Of a DNA stretch of 52,189 nt, positions 9,170 to 17,348 are shown one piece after another. The position numbers were made by a program, and so were the translations under genes. The notes under the pieces are model-generated. The model was not told the origin of the DNA and searched no databases. It saw nothing but the letters and a program-made list of their open reading frames with translations. Every line of letters starts with the position of its first letter. The stretch's first letter is position 1. The stretch is from an uncultured Gemmatimonadota bacterium (lineage in GTDB: Bacteria > Gemmatimonadota > Gemmatimonadetes > Gemmatimonadales > Gemmatimonadaceae): NCBI GenBank assembly GCA_946480295.1, contig CAMLIT010000015.1, positions 1-52,189 of the forward strand, written 5' to 3'.

Positions 9170-9784
9170 ATGAATCTGCCTTCGAAAATCGTCTGCATCG
9201 GCCGCAACTACGTCGAGCACGCCAGGGAGCTCGGGAACGAGGTCCCGAAGGAGCCGCTCTTCTTTCTCAAGCCGCCGTCGAGCATCGTCAGGCAGGGGGA
9301 GGCGATCGTGCTGCCCAGGCTGTCGCAGCAGGTCGAGTTCGAGGGGGAGATCGGGCTCGTGATCGGCAAGCGGCTTCGCCGCGCGACCCCGGAGCAGGCC
9401 AGCGGCGCCATCAGCGGCGTCCTCGCCCTCAACGACGTGACCGCCCGCGACTTGCAGAAGCGTGATTCACAATGGACGCGGGCCAAGGGTTTCGATACGT
9501 TCTGTCCCATCGGCGAGGTGGCCCCGGTGCCGAGCGATCTCCGTGGCCTCACCGTCGTGACCAGGGTCAACGGGCAGGAGCGGCAGCGCGCGACGGCGGC
9601 CGACATGGTCTTCCCGATCCCTGACCTGCTCGCCTACATCTCGCAGGTGATGACGCTCGAGCCCGGCGATCTCGTCGCGACGGGAACCCCGTCGGGGGTG
9701 GGGAAACTATCCTCCGGGGACGAGGTAGAAGTGGAGATTGTCGGCGCCAGCCGAGTACGGAACCCTGTCACCACGGAAGCCTAG
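9170..9784 (+). CDS. Fumarylacetoacetate hydrolase (FAH) family protein
   Basis: 204 residues, the usual length for the short FAH family. It has CIGRNYVEHA at the N-terminus, the acidic metal-binding run VEFEGEIGLVIG (about 59-70), and the terminal GDLVATGTPSGVG motif. These metal-dependent enzymes hydrolyse or decarboxylate beta-dicarbonyl compounds such as acylpyruvates or oxaloacetate; the substrate cannot be told from sequence. The stop overlaps the GTG start of the aminotransferase by one base, so the two are translationally coupled. Confidence 0.9.
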   Translation: MNLPSKIVCIGRNYVEHARELGNEVPKEPLFFLKPPSSIVRQGEAIVLPRLSQQVEFEGEIGLVIGKRLRRATPEQASGAISGVLALNDVTARDLQKRDSQWTRAKGFDTFCPIGEVAPVPSDLRGLTVVTRVNGQERQRATAADMVFPIPDLLAYISQVMTLEPGDLVATGTPSGVGKLSSGDEVEVEIVGASRVRNPVTTEA

Positions 9785-10968
9785 TGCCGCGTCTGGCCGC
9801 ACGTTTCGCGCAACTCCCGCCCTATCCGCTGGCGACGATTCCGCAGAAGAAGCGGGAGCTGCTCGCGCGCGGCGTCGACGTGATCGACCTGGGCGCGGGT
9901 GATGCCGACCTCGCGCCGCCGGCCCCCGCGCTCCGTGCCCTGAACCAGGCGTCCCAGAACCCGCTGCTCAGCCGCTACGGCTTCGGCCTCGGCCACGTGC
10001 CCTATCGCGAGGCGATCGCCGCGTGGATGGAGAAGCGCTTCGGCACGCGCTTCGACCCGCTCACCGAGGTCGTCCCGCTCATCGGCTCCAAGGAAGGGAT
10101 CACCCACCTGGCGTTCGCCTACCTCGAGCCGGGGACGGCGGCGATCATCCCGGAGCCGGGCTACAACGCCTACCAGGGCGGCACGCTGCTGTCCGGGGCC
10201 GAGGCGTATCGTTATGCGCTGCGCCCGCGCACGGACTTCCTCGTCGACCTCGACGAGATCCCGGCCGACGTGCTGCGCCGCGCGCGCCTGCTCTACCTGA
10301 ACTACCCGAACAACCCCACGGCGGCCATCGCGCCGCGCGACTACCTCGAGCGCGTCGTGGCCCGCTGCCGCGAGCTCGACATCCTCCTCGTCTACGACAA
10401 CGCGTACTCCGAGCTCGCCTTCGACGGCTACCGGCCGCCGAGCATTTTCGAGATCGACGGCGCGCGCGAGGTGGCGATCGAGTTCCACTCGCTGTCCAAG
10501 ACGTACAACATGACGGGGTGGCGCTGCGGCTGGGCGGTGGCGCGGCCCGAGACGGCGGCGACGCTCGCCAAGGTGAAGTCGTTCGTCGACACCGGGCAGT
10601 TCATGGCCGTCCAGGCGGCGGGCGCCGCGGCGCTCGACTGCTACGACGAGTTCGTGCCGCACAACGTGGCCGTCTTCCAGGAGCGGCGCGACGCTGCGGT
10701 CAGCGCGTTCCGCGACGCCGGCTTCGACTGCACCGTGCCGCGGGCGACGATGTACCTCTGGATCCCGCTGCCGGAGGGAATCCCGAGCGCGCTCTTCGCC
10801 GACCGCCTGCTCGAGGACGAGGGCGTCGTCGTCATGCCCGGCTCCGCGTTCGGCGCCGGCGGCGAGGGCTTCTTCCGCATCTCCTTCATCACGTCGCCCG
10901 GCCGCATCGCCGAGGCGGCACAGCGTGCCGGACGGGTCCTCGCGGACATGACCTCGGGAGTGACATGA
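9784..10968 (+). CDS. Class I/II PLP aminotransferase, LL-diaminopimelate aminotransferase-like
   Basis: 394 residues. It has the fold-type I signature SLSKTYNMTGWRCGW with the PLP lysine at about residue 239, and NYPNNPT in the cofactor-binding loop. SKTYNMTGWR and the overall length match the LL-diaminopimelate aminotransferase / aspartate aminotransferase subgroup. LL-DAP aminotransferase makes LL-diaminopimelate for lysine and peptidoglycan synthesis in one step, but exact substrate choice is not certain. The GTG start lies inside the upstream stop (TAGTG). The downstream gene starts within its own stop (ATGA), giving a tight three-gene operon. Confidence 0.85.
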   Translation: MPRLAARFAQLPPYPLATIPQKKRELLARGVDVIDLGAGDADLAPPAPALRALNQASQNPLLSRYGFGLGHVPYREAIAAWMEKRFGTRFDPLTEVVPLIGSKEGITHLAFAYLEPGTAAIIPEPGYNAYQGGTLLSGAEAYRYALRPRTDFLVDLDEIPADVLRRARLLYLNYPNNPTAAIAPRDYLERVVARCRELDILLVYDNAYSELAFDGYRPPSIFEIDGAREVAIEFHSLSKTYNMTGWRCGWAVARPETAATLAKVKSFVDTGQFMAVQAAGAAALDCYDEFVPHNVAVFQERRDAAVSAFRDAGFDCTVPRATMYLWIPLPEGIPSALFADRLLEDEGVVVMPGSAFGAGGEGFFRISFITSPGRIAEAAQRAGRVLADMTSGVT

Positions 10969-11801
10969 GACGGAGCCGGCCCGAGCGCTCGCGCGCGTCG
11001 CTCGTCATCTCCATCGCCGTCCACGTCGTGGTGATCACGGCGCTGGCGATGATGACGTTCCGCTATCCGATCGAGGCGTTCTTCGGGCTGGAGACGGTCC
11101 AGCACATCACACCCGAGACGCTGCACTACGTCGTGAACACGCCCCCCGTGCGCGCGGGGATCGCCGGCGGGAAGGCGGGCGCGCCGCCGAAGAAGGGCAC
11201 CCCGGCGCCGCTCCTCGCGCCGCGGTACATCCCGAGCGCCATCCCGCAGCCGCCCGCGCCGGGCACGGCGGGCGTCGCCACCGGCAAGGTAGGCGGGAAG
11301 GGAGGCGGCTCGCCGGTCGGCGTGGCCACCGGCGTCGAGCCCGCCCCGATGGACCCCCGCCTCTACGCGCCGCCGATCTTCGTGCCGGTGCCGAAGACGC
11401 CCGCCCAGCGGCTGGACAGCGCGATCAAGGACGCCTTCGGCGTCTACTACGACTCGGTCATGGTCGCCGAGGAGCACCCGGAGCGCAAACCGGGCGACTG
11501 GACGATCGACCGCGACGGCCAGAAGTGGGGCTGGGACCAGAAGGGGATCCACCTCGGCAAGTTCATGATCCCGAACGCGGTGCTCGCCGCGCTGCCGCTG
11601 AAGAACGTCACGAACGGCAGCTCCCCCGTGGAGCAGCGCGAGCAGGCCTACATCCGCCGCACCGTCATGGAGCACGCCCAGGAAGCCGTGACCGAGGACG
11701 CCTTCCGCGATGCCGTCCGCCGCATCCGCGAACGCAAGGAGCGCGAGCGGAAGGAGCAGGAGAAGGACAAGAAGGCGCTGGCGGACGGGAAGACGAGCTA
11801 G
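10965..11801 (+). CDS. Membrane-anchored protein of unknown function
   Basis: 278 residues. One transmembrane helix near residues 12-32 (VISIAVHVVVITALAMM) is followed by a Gly/Pro-rich linker and a charged C-terminus with a lysine/glutamate helix (RERKERERKEQEKDKK). The N-terminal short cytoplasmic segment, single helix and Pro-rich spacer recall TonB-like or other envelope-spanning adaptors, but no TonB domain is seen. The ATG overlaps the aminotransferase stop by four bases. I do not recognise the family. Confidence 0.8.
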   Translation: MRRSRPERSRASLVISIAVHVVVITALAMMTFRYPIEAFFGLETVQHITPETLHYVVNTPPVRAGIAGGKAGAPPKKGTPAPLLAPRYIPSAIPQPPAPGTAGVATGKVGGKGGGSPVGVATGVEPAPMDPRLYAPPIFVPVPKTPAQRLDSAIKDAFGVYYDSVMVAEEHPERKPGDWTIDRDGQKWGWDQKGIHLGKFMIPNAVLAALPLKNVTNGSSPVEQREQAYIRRTVMEHAQEAVTEDAFRDAVRRIRERKERERKEQEKDKKALADGKTS

Positions 11802-11802
11802 G

Positions 11803-11973
11803 AGCGAGGGGCGAGGGACGAAGGTCGAGGGTCGAGGGTCGAGAGAGTGCGCTAGTGGGTTAGGAATGAGGAACTAGTGCCGAGCAGTGACGCCCTTGCT
11901 AGCTCCTATCTCCTATCCCCTATCTCCCGCCCTTCTCGACCCTCGCCCCTCGACCCTCGACCCTAACCCTAGG
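11803..11973. repeat. Heptamer repeat block A3, long imperfect palindrome
   Basis: The left arm is a run of GGTCGAG-type units (11803-11847). The right arm is CTCGACC-type units ending next to the lexA stop. The spacer is itself inverted: GGAATGAGGAACTAGTG against GCTAGCTCCTATCTCC. It separates two convergent genes and could act as a bidirectional terminator. Confidence 0.8.
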
Positions 11974-12628
11974 AGACATTCTCCTCGTCGATCACCCTCG
12001 GCACCACTTCCTGCTCGAAGAACGGGCGGAAGACGGCTTCGACGACGCCGAGCATCGAGACGTCGTCCTGAGGTCCCACCTCCATCGACTGCTCGGCCAT
12101 GTTCGCCGGCTCGAGCACGGTGATCGTCCCGCGGTGCATCAGCGTGCGCACCCGGCACTCGGCGCCGATGCGGAAGGCCACCATGTCCCCGTCCTTCGGC
12201 CGCGCCGACGGCGAGATCATCACGAAGTCGCGGTCGAGGATGCCGCGGCCCGCCATGGCGTCGCCGCTCACCCGCAGGAAGAAGACGTCGTCCGACGGCA
12301 GGAACCGGCGGTCCACCGTGAGGAAGCCCGCCCGGTTCGCCGGCTGCAGCGCCGGCTCGGCCGCCTGCACACTGCCGTAGTATGGCACCGGCTGGGTCGC
12401 GCCCGTCGCCGCGAAGCCGAGGAGTCGCACGCCGCGCGAGCGCGACTCGTCCCGCTCGATGTAGCCCTTCGTTTCGAGCGAGTGCAGCAGGTCCGAGACA
12501 GTCTTCGTGGACTTGATGCGAAACTTCTTGGCGATCTCGCGGATGCTGGGCTGGTACGTGTTCTCCGCGAGGAAGTCTATCATGTAGTGATAGACGCGCC
12601 GCTCCAGCTGGGTCAGTGGCTCCGACAT
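11969..12628 (-). CDS. lexA: LexA-family repressor lacking self-cleavage residues
   Basis: 219 residues with LexA architecture. An N-terminal winged helix (about 1-70; QPSIREIAKKFRIKSTKTVS as recognition region) is followed by an S24-type C-terminal domain. LexA normally cuts its own Ala-Gly bond using a Ser-Lys dyad when RecA is activated. Here the serine position in the GDSM-type motif reads GDAM (Ala124), the lysine position in the VKR-type motif reads VRT (Arg161), and the cleavage dipeptide reads Ala-Ala (89-90). It should bind DNA and dimerise but is unlikely to cleave itself. The start at 12628 is chosen for the MSEPLTQLERR LexA-like N-terminus; an extension to 12721 is open but not LexA-like. 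The symbol reflects family, not proven SOS function. Confidence 0.85.
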   Translation of the reverse strand: MSEPLTQLERRVYHYMIDFLAENTYQPSIREIAKKFRIKSTKTVSDLLHSLETKGYIERDESRSRGVRLLGFAATGATQPVPYYGSVQAAEPALQPANRAGFLTVDRRFLPSDDVFFLRVSGDAMAGRGILDRDFVMISPSARPKDGDMVAFRIGAECRVRTLMHRGTITVLEPANMAEQSMEVGPQDDVSMLGVVEAVFRPFFEQEVVPRVIDEENVS

Positions 12629-12727
12629 GGGCCCCCGCTGCGATGAGAGGGGTGCAGTGGGCGCCGTGGCCCAGGTCACCCGATGGCCCAGAAGATAGCG
12701 TGCGGCGCGCGAGCCGGTCAACGACGA

Positions 12728-14170
12728 TTACGCGGCGACCTCGCGCAGCTTCTCGAGCGCCGTGTCGAGCCGGGCCAGCGACCTGTCGCGGCCGAGCATC
12801 ACCAGCACGTCGAAGATTCCCGGGCTCGCCATCTGCCCGGTGAGCGCGACGCGCAGCGGCTGGAAGAGCTTCCCGGCGCCAATCCCGCGCTGCGCCGCGA
12901 GGGCGCGCAGCGCCTCCTCCATCGCCGGTGGATCCCATGCTCCGAGCGTGGCGAGAATCTGTCGCACCGCGGACAGCAGCTCCGCCGTGGCGGGCGCATC
13001 CTTCCACTGCTTCGCCACCGCCTCCGGGTCGTACTCGATCTCCGGCCTGAAGTACGGCACCGCCTGCCGCACGATGTCGTCGATCGTGCGCGCCCGCACC
13101 TTGAGGAGCTCGAGGAGCGCCAGGTACCAGTCGCGGCGGCGCTCCAGCTCCTCGGCCGTCGTCAGCCCCGCGTCGACCAGCGCCGGCGTCACGCGCGGCG
13201 CCAGCTCCGCGGAGGCCATCATCGACAGGTGCTGGCCGTTCATCCACTCGAGCTTCTTCGGATCGAACACCGAGGCCTTCTTCAACAGCCCGTCCGTCGA
13301 GAAGAGCTCGATCATCTCCGGCACCGTCATGATCTCGCGGTCGCCGCCGGGCGACCAGCCGAGGAGCGCGAGGAAGTTGAGCATCGCCTGCGGCAGGATG
13401 CCCATGTGCGCGTAGTCGCCGACCGCCGTCGCGCCGCGCCGCTTGCTCAGCTTCCTGCCGTCCGTGCCGAGGATGTTGGGCAGGTGCGCGAAGCGGGGCA
13501 GCGCGCTGCCTAACGCCTCGTAGAGCATGATCTGCTTCGGCGTGTTCGAGATGTGGTCGTCGCCGCGCATGACGAGGGTGATCCGCATCGCGATGTCGTC
13601 CGACACGACCGCCAGGTTGTAGATCGGCGTCGCGTCGGAGCGCAGGATCACGAAGTCCTCGATGTCCTTGTTCGGGAAGGTGATCGTCCCGTGGACCATG
13701 TCGTCCCACGCCGTCTCCCCCTCCGGCACGCGGAAGCGGAGGACGAACGCCTCGCCGGCGGCGACGCGGCGGTCCACCTCGTCCGGCGGCAGCCGGTCGC
13801 AGCGCCGGTCGTACTTGAACGCCTCCCCCCGCGCCTCCGCCTCCGTGCGCCGCTCCTCGAGCTCGGCGGGGGTGCAGAAGCAGCGGTAGGCGTGGCCGGT
13901 CTCGAGCAGGCGGCGGGCGTCGTCCTGGTGCCTCGCCAGGTTCGCCCCCTGGTAGACGACGTCCTCGTCCCAGAGCAGGCCGAGCCACTCCATCCCCTCG
14001 AAGATCGCCCGGGTGCTCTCCTCGGTGCTGCGCGCCCTGTCCGTGTCCTCGATCCGGAGGAGGAACTGGCCGCCGTACTTCTTCGCGTACAGCCAGTTGA
14101 GAAGCGCGGTGCGCGCGCCCCCGACGTGGAGGTAGCCGGTGGGAGATGGAGCGAAGCGGAGGCGATCCAT
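12728..14170 (-). CDS. gltX: Glutamyl-tRNA synthetase
   Basis: 480 residues, typical bacterial GluRS length. The N-terminus MDRLRFAPSPTGYLHVGG holds the class I HIGH-equivalent (HVGG, residues 15-18). KLSKRRGA near residue 240 is the KMSKS loop. The enzyme charges tRNA-Glu with glutamate in the cytoplasm. The C-terminal anticodon-binding helical domain is present up to the stop. The start at 14170 was chosen because the preceding 15 codons are translated heptamer repeat. It lies directly upstream of the LexA-like gene on the same strand, about 100 bp away. Confidence 0.96.
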   Translation of the reverse strand: MDRLRFAPSPTGYLHVGGARTALLNWLYAKKYGGQFLLRIEDTDRARSTEESTRAIFEGMEWLGLLWDEDVVYQGANLARHQDDARRLLETGHAYRCFCTPAELEERRTEAEARGEAFKYDRRCDRLPPDEVDRRVAAGEAFVLRFRVPEGETAWDDMVHGTITFPNKDIEDFVILRSDATPIYNLAVVSDDIAMRITLVMRGDDHISNTPKQIMLYEALGSALPRFAHLPNILGTDGRKLSKRRGATAVGDYAHMGILPQAMLNFLALLGWSPGGDREIMTVPEMIELFSTDGLLKKASVFDPKKLEWMNGQHLSMMASAELAPRVTPALVDAGLTTAEELERRRDWYLALLELLKVRARTIDDIVRQAVPYFRPEIEYDPEAVAKQWKDAPATAELLSAVRQILATLGAWDPPAMEEALRALAAQRGIGAGKLFQPLRVALTGQMASPGIFDVLVMLGRDRSLARLDTALEKLREVAA

Positions 14171-14172
14171 GG

Positions 14173-14287
14173 AGGGACGAGGGACGAGGGACGGGGGACG
14201 AGGAAAAAAGAACACCCCGGCGCGAAATGCCGAGGTGTTCCTCGTGAACGTCGTCGCGCGCTACGCGTTCCGCGTCCCGCGTCCCGG
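14173..14287. repeat. Heptamer repeat block A4 (inverted pair)
   Basis: GGGACGA units abut the gltX start codon on its 5' side. Inverted CGCGTCC units lie at about 14265-14287 next to the tRNA gene. The tRNA terminator hairpin sits between the arms. Confidence 0.7.
14204..14239 (-). terminator. Rho-independent terminator of tRNA-Ser(GCT)
   Basis: Read on the minus strand, AACACC-x-CGGC pairs with GCCG-x-GGTGTT and is followed by a C and six Ts (14204-14209 as A on the plus strand). It lies about 60 bp downstream of the tRNA 3' end. Confidence 0.85.
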
Positions 14288-14297
14288 TTGTGACGTA

Positions 14298-14388
14298 CGG
14301 AGAGGGAGGGATTCGAACCCTCGATAGGGGTTTACGCCCCTATAACGGTTTAGCAAACCGCCGCCTTCAGCCTCTCGGCCACCTCTCC
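14298..14388 (-). tRNA. tRNA-Ser (anticodon GCT)
   Basis: 91 nt with the acceptor stem GGAGAGG/CCTCTCC, discriminator G, and T-arm GAGGG-TTCGAAT-CCCTC. A long variable arm (TAGGGGC...CCCCTA) is typical of serine tRNA. The anticodon loop TTGCTAA gives GCT and reads AGC/AGU. CCA is not encoded. Confidence 0.96.
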
Positions 14389-14714
14389 CCAACTTCCTGC
14401 AGCGCTAGAGGTTGGAAGGTAACCGGGGGGAGGCCACAGGGCCAGTCCCCGCGGATGGTTCGCGGGGCGGTACGCTCCGGAGTCCCGCATCCATGCTGCT
14501 CCGCCGGGCCGCACTCGAGTCTTTCAGTCCTGGATGGATGGGTCGTTTGGCACCTCGCGGGAGGTGCGTCCGGGCGGGACGGACAGACTCGAAACCGTAC
14601 CGAGCGAGAGCGCGGATGAAGGCACTCGGCGGCGTCGTCGCCGCGAACAGGCCCGCGTGCGGGACTCCACGGGGCCGCGATTAAATTCCAGACGGACCAC
14701 CAACCAGCGCCCCC
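14389..14714. other. Intergenic region between tRNA-Ser and glnS
   Basis: 326 bp without a convincing gene. It should contain the divergent promoters of the tRNA and glnS. I see no clear riboswitch, T-box or repeat in it. Confidence 0.5.
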
Positions 14715-16403
14715 GTGCCCGACGCCAGCACCGCTCCGCGCAGCAACTTCATCCGTGACATCGTCGCCGAGGATGCCGAGACCGGCCGCTTCGGGCGCCC
14801 GGTCACGACCCGCTTTCCCCCCGAGCCGAACGGCTACCTCCACATCGGTCACGTCAAGTCGATCTGCCTGAACTTCGGGCTCGCCCGGGACTTCGGCGGC
14901 CGCTGCAACCTGCGCTTCGACGACACGAACCCGACCACCGAGGACGAGCGGTACGTCGAGGCGATCCAGCGCGACGTGCGCTGGCTCGGCTTCGAGTGGA
15001 GCGGCCTGTTCTACGCGAGCGACTACTTCGAGCAGCTCTACGACTTCGCCGAGCGGCTCGTCCAGGAGGGGAAGGCGTACGTCGACTCGCAGAGCGAGGA
15101 CGAGATCCGCGAGGGGCGCGGGACGGTGACCACACCCGGGACGGAGAGCCCGTACCGGAACCGGAGCGTGGAGGAGAACCTCGACCTGCTGCGCCGCATG
15201 AAGGCGGGCGAGTTCCCCGACGGCACGCACGTCCTGCGCGCGAGGATCGACATGGCGCACCCCAACATGCTGATGCGCGACCCGCTGCTCGTCCGCATCC
15301 GGCATGCGCACCATTACCGCCGCGGCGACGAGTGGTGCATCTACCCGCTCTACGATTTCGCGCACGGACCGTCGGACGCGATCGAGGGGATCACGCGCTC
15401 GCTCTGCACGCTCGAGTTCAAGGACAACCGCGAGATCTACGACTGGCTGGTGGGGCAGATGGGGATGGAGCACCCGCCGACGCAGATCGAGTTCGCGCGG
15501 CTGGAGCTGGACTACACGGTGCTGAGCAAGCGCAAGCTGCTCCGCCTCGTCAACGAGGGGCGCGTCGCCGGATGGGACGACCCGCGCATGCCGACCATCG
15601 CGGGCATGCGACGCCGCGGCGTCACGCCGGAGGCGCTGCGCACCTTCGCCGAGGCGATCGGCGTCGCGCGCAAGCCGGCGCGCACCGAGCTGGCGACCTT
15701 CGAGCACTACGTGCGCGACGACCTCAACATGCGCGTGCCGCGCGTGCTCTGCGTCCTGAATCCGCTGAAGGTGGTGCTGACGAACTACCCCGAGGACCAG
15801 GTCGAGGAGCTCGACGCGTCGTACTATCCGCACGACGTGCCGAAGACCGGGTCGCGCAAGCTCCCCTTCTCGCGCGAGCTGTACATCGAGCGCGACGACT
15901 TCATGGAGAACCCGCCGAAGAAGTTCTTCCGGCTCGCGCCGGGGCGCGAGGTGCGGCTGCGCTACGGCTACTTCATCACCTGCCAGGAGGTGGTGAAGGA
16001 CGATGCGGGCAACGTCGTCGAGCTGCGCTGCACCTACGATCCGGCGACGCGTGGCGGCGACGCCCCGGACGGGCGCAAGGTCCAGGGGACGATCCACTGG
16101 CTCTCGGCGCGCCACGCGCTCGACGCGGAGGTGCGGCTCTACGACCGCCTCTTCACCGTGCCCGATCCCGATGCCGTCCCGGAGGGGGAGGACTTCGTCT
16201 CGGTGCTGAATCCGGAGTCGCTCGTCGTCGTGCGCGGGGCCAAGGTCGAGCCGAGCGTCGGGCAGGATCCGGCGGGGACGCGCTACCAGTTCGAGCGCAC
16301 CGGCTACTTCATCAGCGATCCCGAGGACTCGCGACCGGAGCGGCCGGTCTTCAACCGCACCGTGACGCTGCGCGACTCCTGGGCGAAGATGAAGGAGAAG
16401 TAG
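14715..16403 (+). CDS. glnS: Glutaminyl-tRNA synthetase
   Basis: 562 residues, matching bacterial GlnRS. The class I HIGH motif lies at residues 43-46 ([11 protein letters not shown]). A KMSKS variant VLSKRK lies near 267-272. The GlnRS-typical NFIRDIV start and the C-terminal beta-barrel anticodon-binding domain, containing [16 protein letters not shown], are present. It charges tRNA-Gln directly, so this organism need not rely on the Glu-tRNA(Gln) amidotransferase route. Translation begins at GTG 14715. GlnRS is patchily distributed in bacteria and often acquired by transfer, but the base composition matches its neighbours. Confidence 0.96.
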   Translation: MPDASTAPRSNFIRDIVAEDAETGRFGRPVTTRFPPEPNGYLHIGHVKSICLNFGLARDFGGRCNLRFDDTNPTTEDERYVEAIQRDVRWLGFEWSGLFYASDYFEQLYDFAERLVQEGKAYVDSQSEDEIREGRGTVTTPGTESPYRNRSVEENLDLLRRMKAGEFPDGTHVLRARIDMAHPNMLMRDPLLVRIRHAHHYRRGDEWCIYPLYDFAHGPSDAIEGITRSLCTLEFKDNREIYDWLVGQMGMEHPPTQIEFARLELDYTVLSKRKLLRLVNEGRVAGWDDPRMPTIAGMRRRGVTPEALRTFAEAIGVARKPARTELATFEHYVRDDLNMRVPRVLCVLNPLKVVLTNYPEDQVEELDASYYPHDVPKTGSRKLPFSRELYIERDDFMENPPKKFFRLAPGREVRLRYGYFITCQEVVKDDAGNVVELRCTYDPATRGGDAPDGRKVQGTIHWLSARHALDAEVRLYDRLFTVPDPDAVPEGEDFVSVLNPESLVVVRGAKVEPSVGQDPAGTRYQFERTGYFISDPEDSRPERPVFNRTVTLRDSWAKMKEK

Positions 16404-16412
16404 GCGGCCGGC

Positions 16413-17348
16413 TCACCCGCCCGGCTGCCTGACGGGAACCTCGTCATGCACCGGCGGGATCGTCCGCAGGTAGCGGTAAATCGCGCGCAGGTCGTCGTCG
16501 GTCATGCGCCCCATCTCGCGCCAGGGCATGAACGGGTGCAGGGGGTGCCCCCGCGGGTCCACGCCGGTGCGCAGGGTGCGGATGAAGTCCTCCTCGCTCC
16601 AGGTGCCGATCCCCGTCGCGCTGTCCGGGGTCAGGTTCGCCGGGTTCGCCGGGAACTCCTTCGACGGATGCGCGTCGCCAGCGAACAGTCGGTGCATGTC
16701 CGGCTTCGACTGCAAGCCGGAGCGCGGTGTGTGGCAGTCGGCGCAGAGCGCGACGTGCAGCGCCAGGTACCGGCCGTACGCCGGCGTCGCGCCGCGCGGG
16801 GGCGCCTCGGGCGCCGCACCGCGCTTCGGGCCGAGCACGACGCTCCGGGCGAAGCGGAAGAGGAGGTTCGGGCTCTCCTTCACCGCGTGGCGCACGGGGG
16901 CGAGCGAACGGAGGTAGCGCGCGACGGCGAGCGCGTCGCGATCGGACATGTCGTGCAGCCACTCGTATGGCATCACCGGCGCCACGAGGCTCCCGTCCTT
17001 CCGCTCGCCGTTGCGCAGCGCGCGCACGATCTCGGCGTCGCTCCACGTCCCGAGCCCCGTCGCGGAATCGGGGGTGAGGTTGGCGGCGCGGATGGTGCCG
17101 AGCCGCCAGTCGTGGAAGGCCATCCCGCCGGTGAGCGGACCGTCGGGGTCCTGCGGATCCATGGCGTGACAGCCGCCGCACGCGGCCACGTCGCGCACGA
17201 TGTACTCGCCGCGCGCGACGAGGCGGGCCGTGTCGCCCCCCGCCGGTGCCGGGAGCGACGGCAGCGGGACGGTGCCGCCCCCGCACGCGGCGCAGAGCAG
17301 GGCGACGGCGACGATCGCCGCGACGCGCCGCGCACCGCGTGTCGTCAT
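16413..17348 (-). CDS. Dihaem c-type cytochrome lipoprotein
   Basis: 311 residues. A lipoprotein signal ends at a lipobox-like LLCAAC (Cys22), placing it outside the cytoplasmic membrane. Two haem-binding motifs, CGGCH (57-61) and CADCH (202-206), are each followed by a conserved ANLTPDSATG-type segment and a likely axial methionine (PVMPYEW near 126 and PFMPWRE near the C-terminus). The protein is therefore a duplicated cytochrome c domain, probably an electron carrier for a periplasmic dehydrogenase or oxidase. Its ATG overlaps the stop of the GH29 gene by four bases, so the two are co-translated. Confidence 0.9.
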   Translation of the reverse strand: MTTRGARRVAAIVAVALLCAACGGGTVPLPSLPAPAGGDTARLVARGEYIVRDVAACGGCHAMDPQDPDGPLTGGMAFHDWRLGTIRAANLTPDSATGLGTWSDAEIVRALRNGERKDGSLVAPVMPYEWLHDMSDRDALAVARYLRSLAPVRHAVKESPNLLFRFARSVVLGPKRGAAPEAPPRGATPAYGRYLALHVALCADCHTPRSGLQSKPDMHRLFAGDAHPSKEFPANPANLTPDSATGIGTWSEEDFIRTLRTGVDPRGHPLHPFMPWREMGRMTDDDLRAIYRYLRTIPPVHDEVPVRQPGG

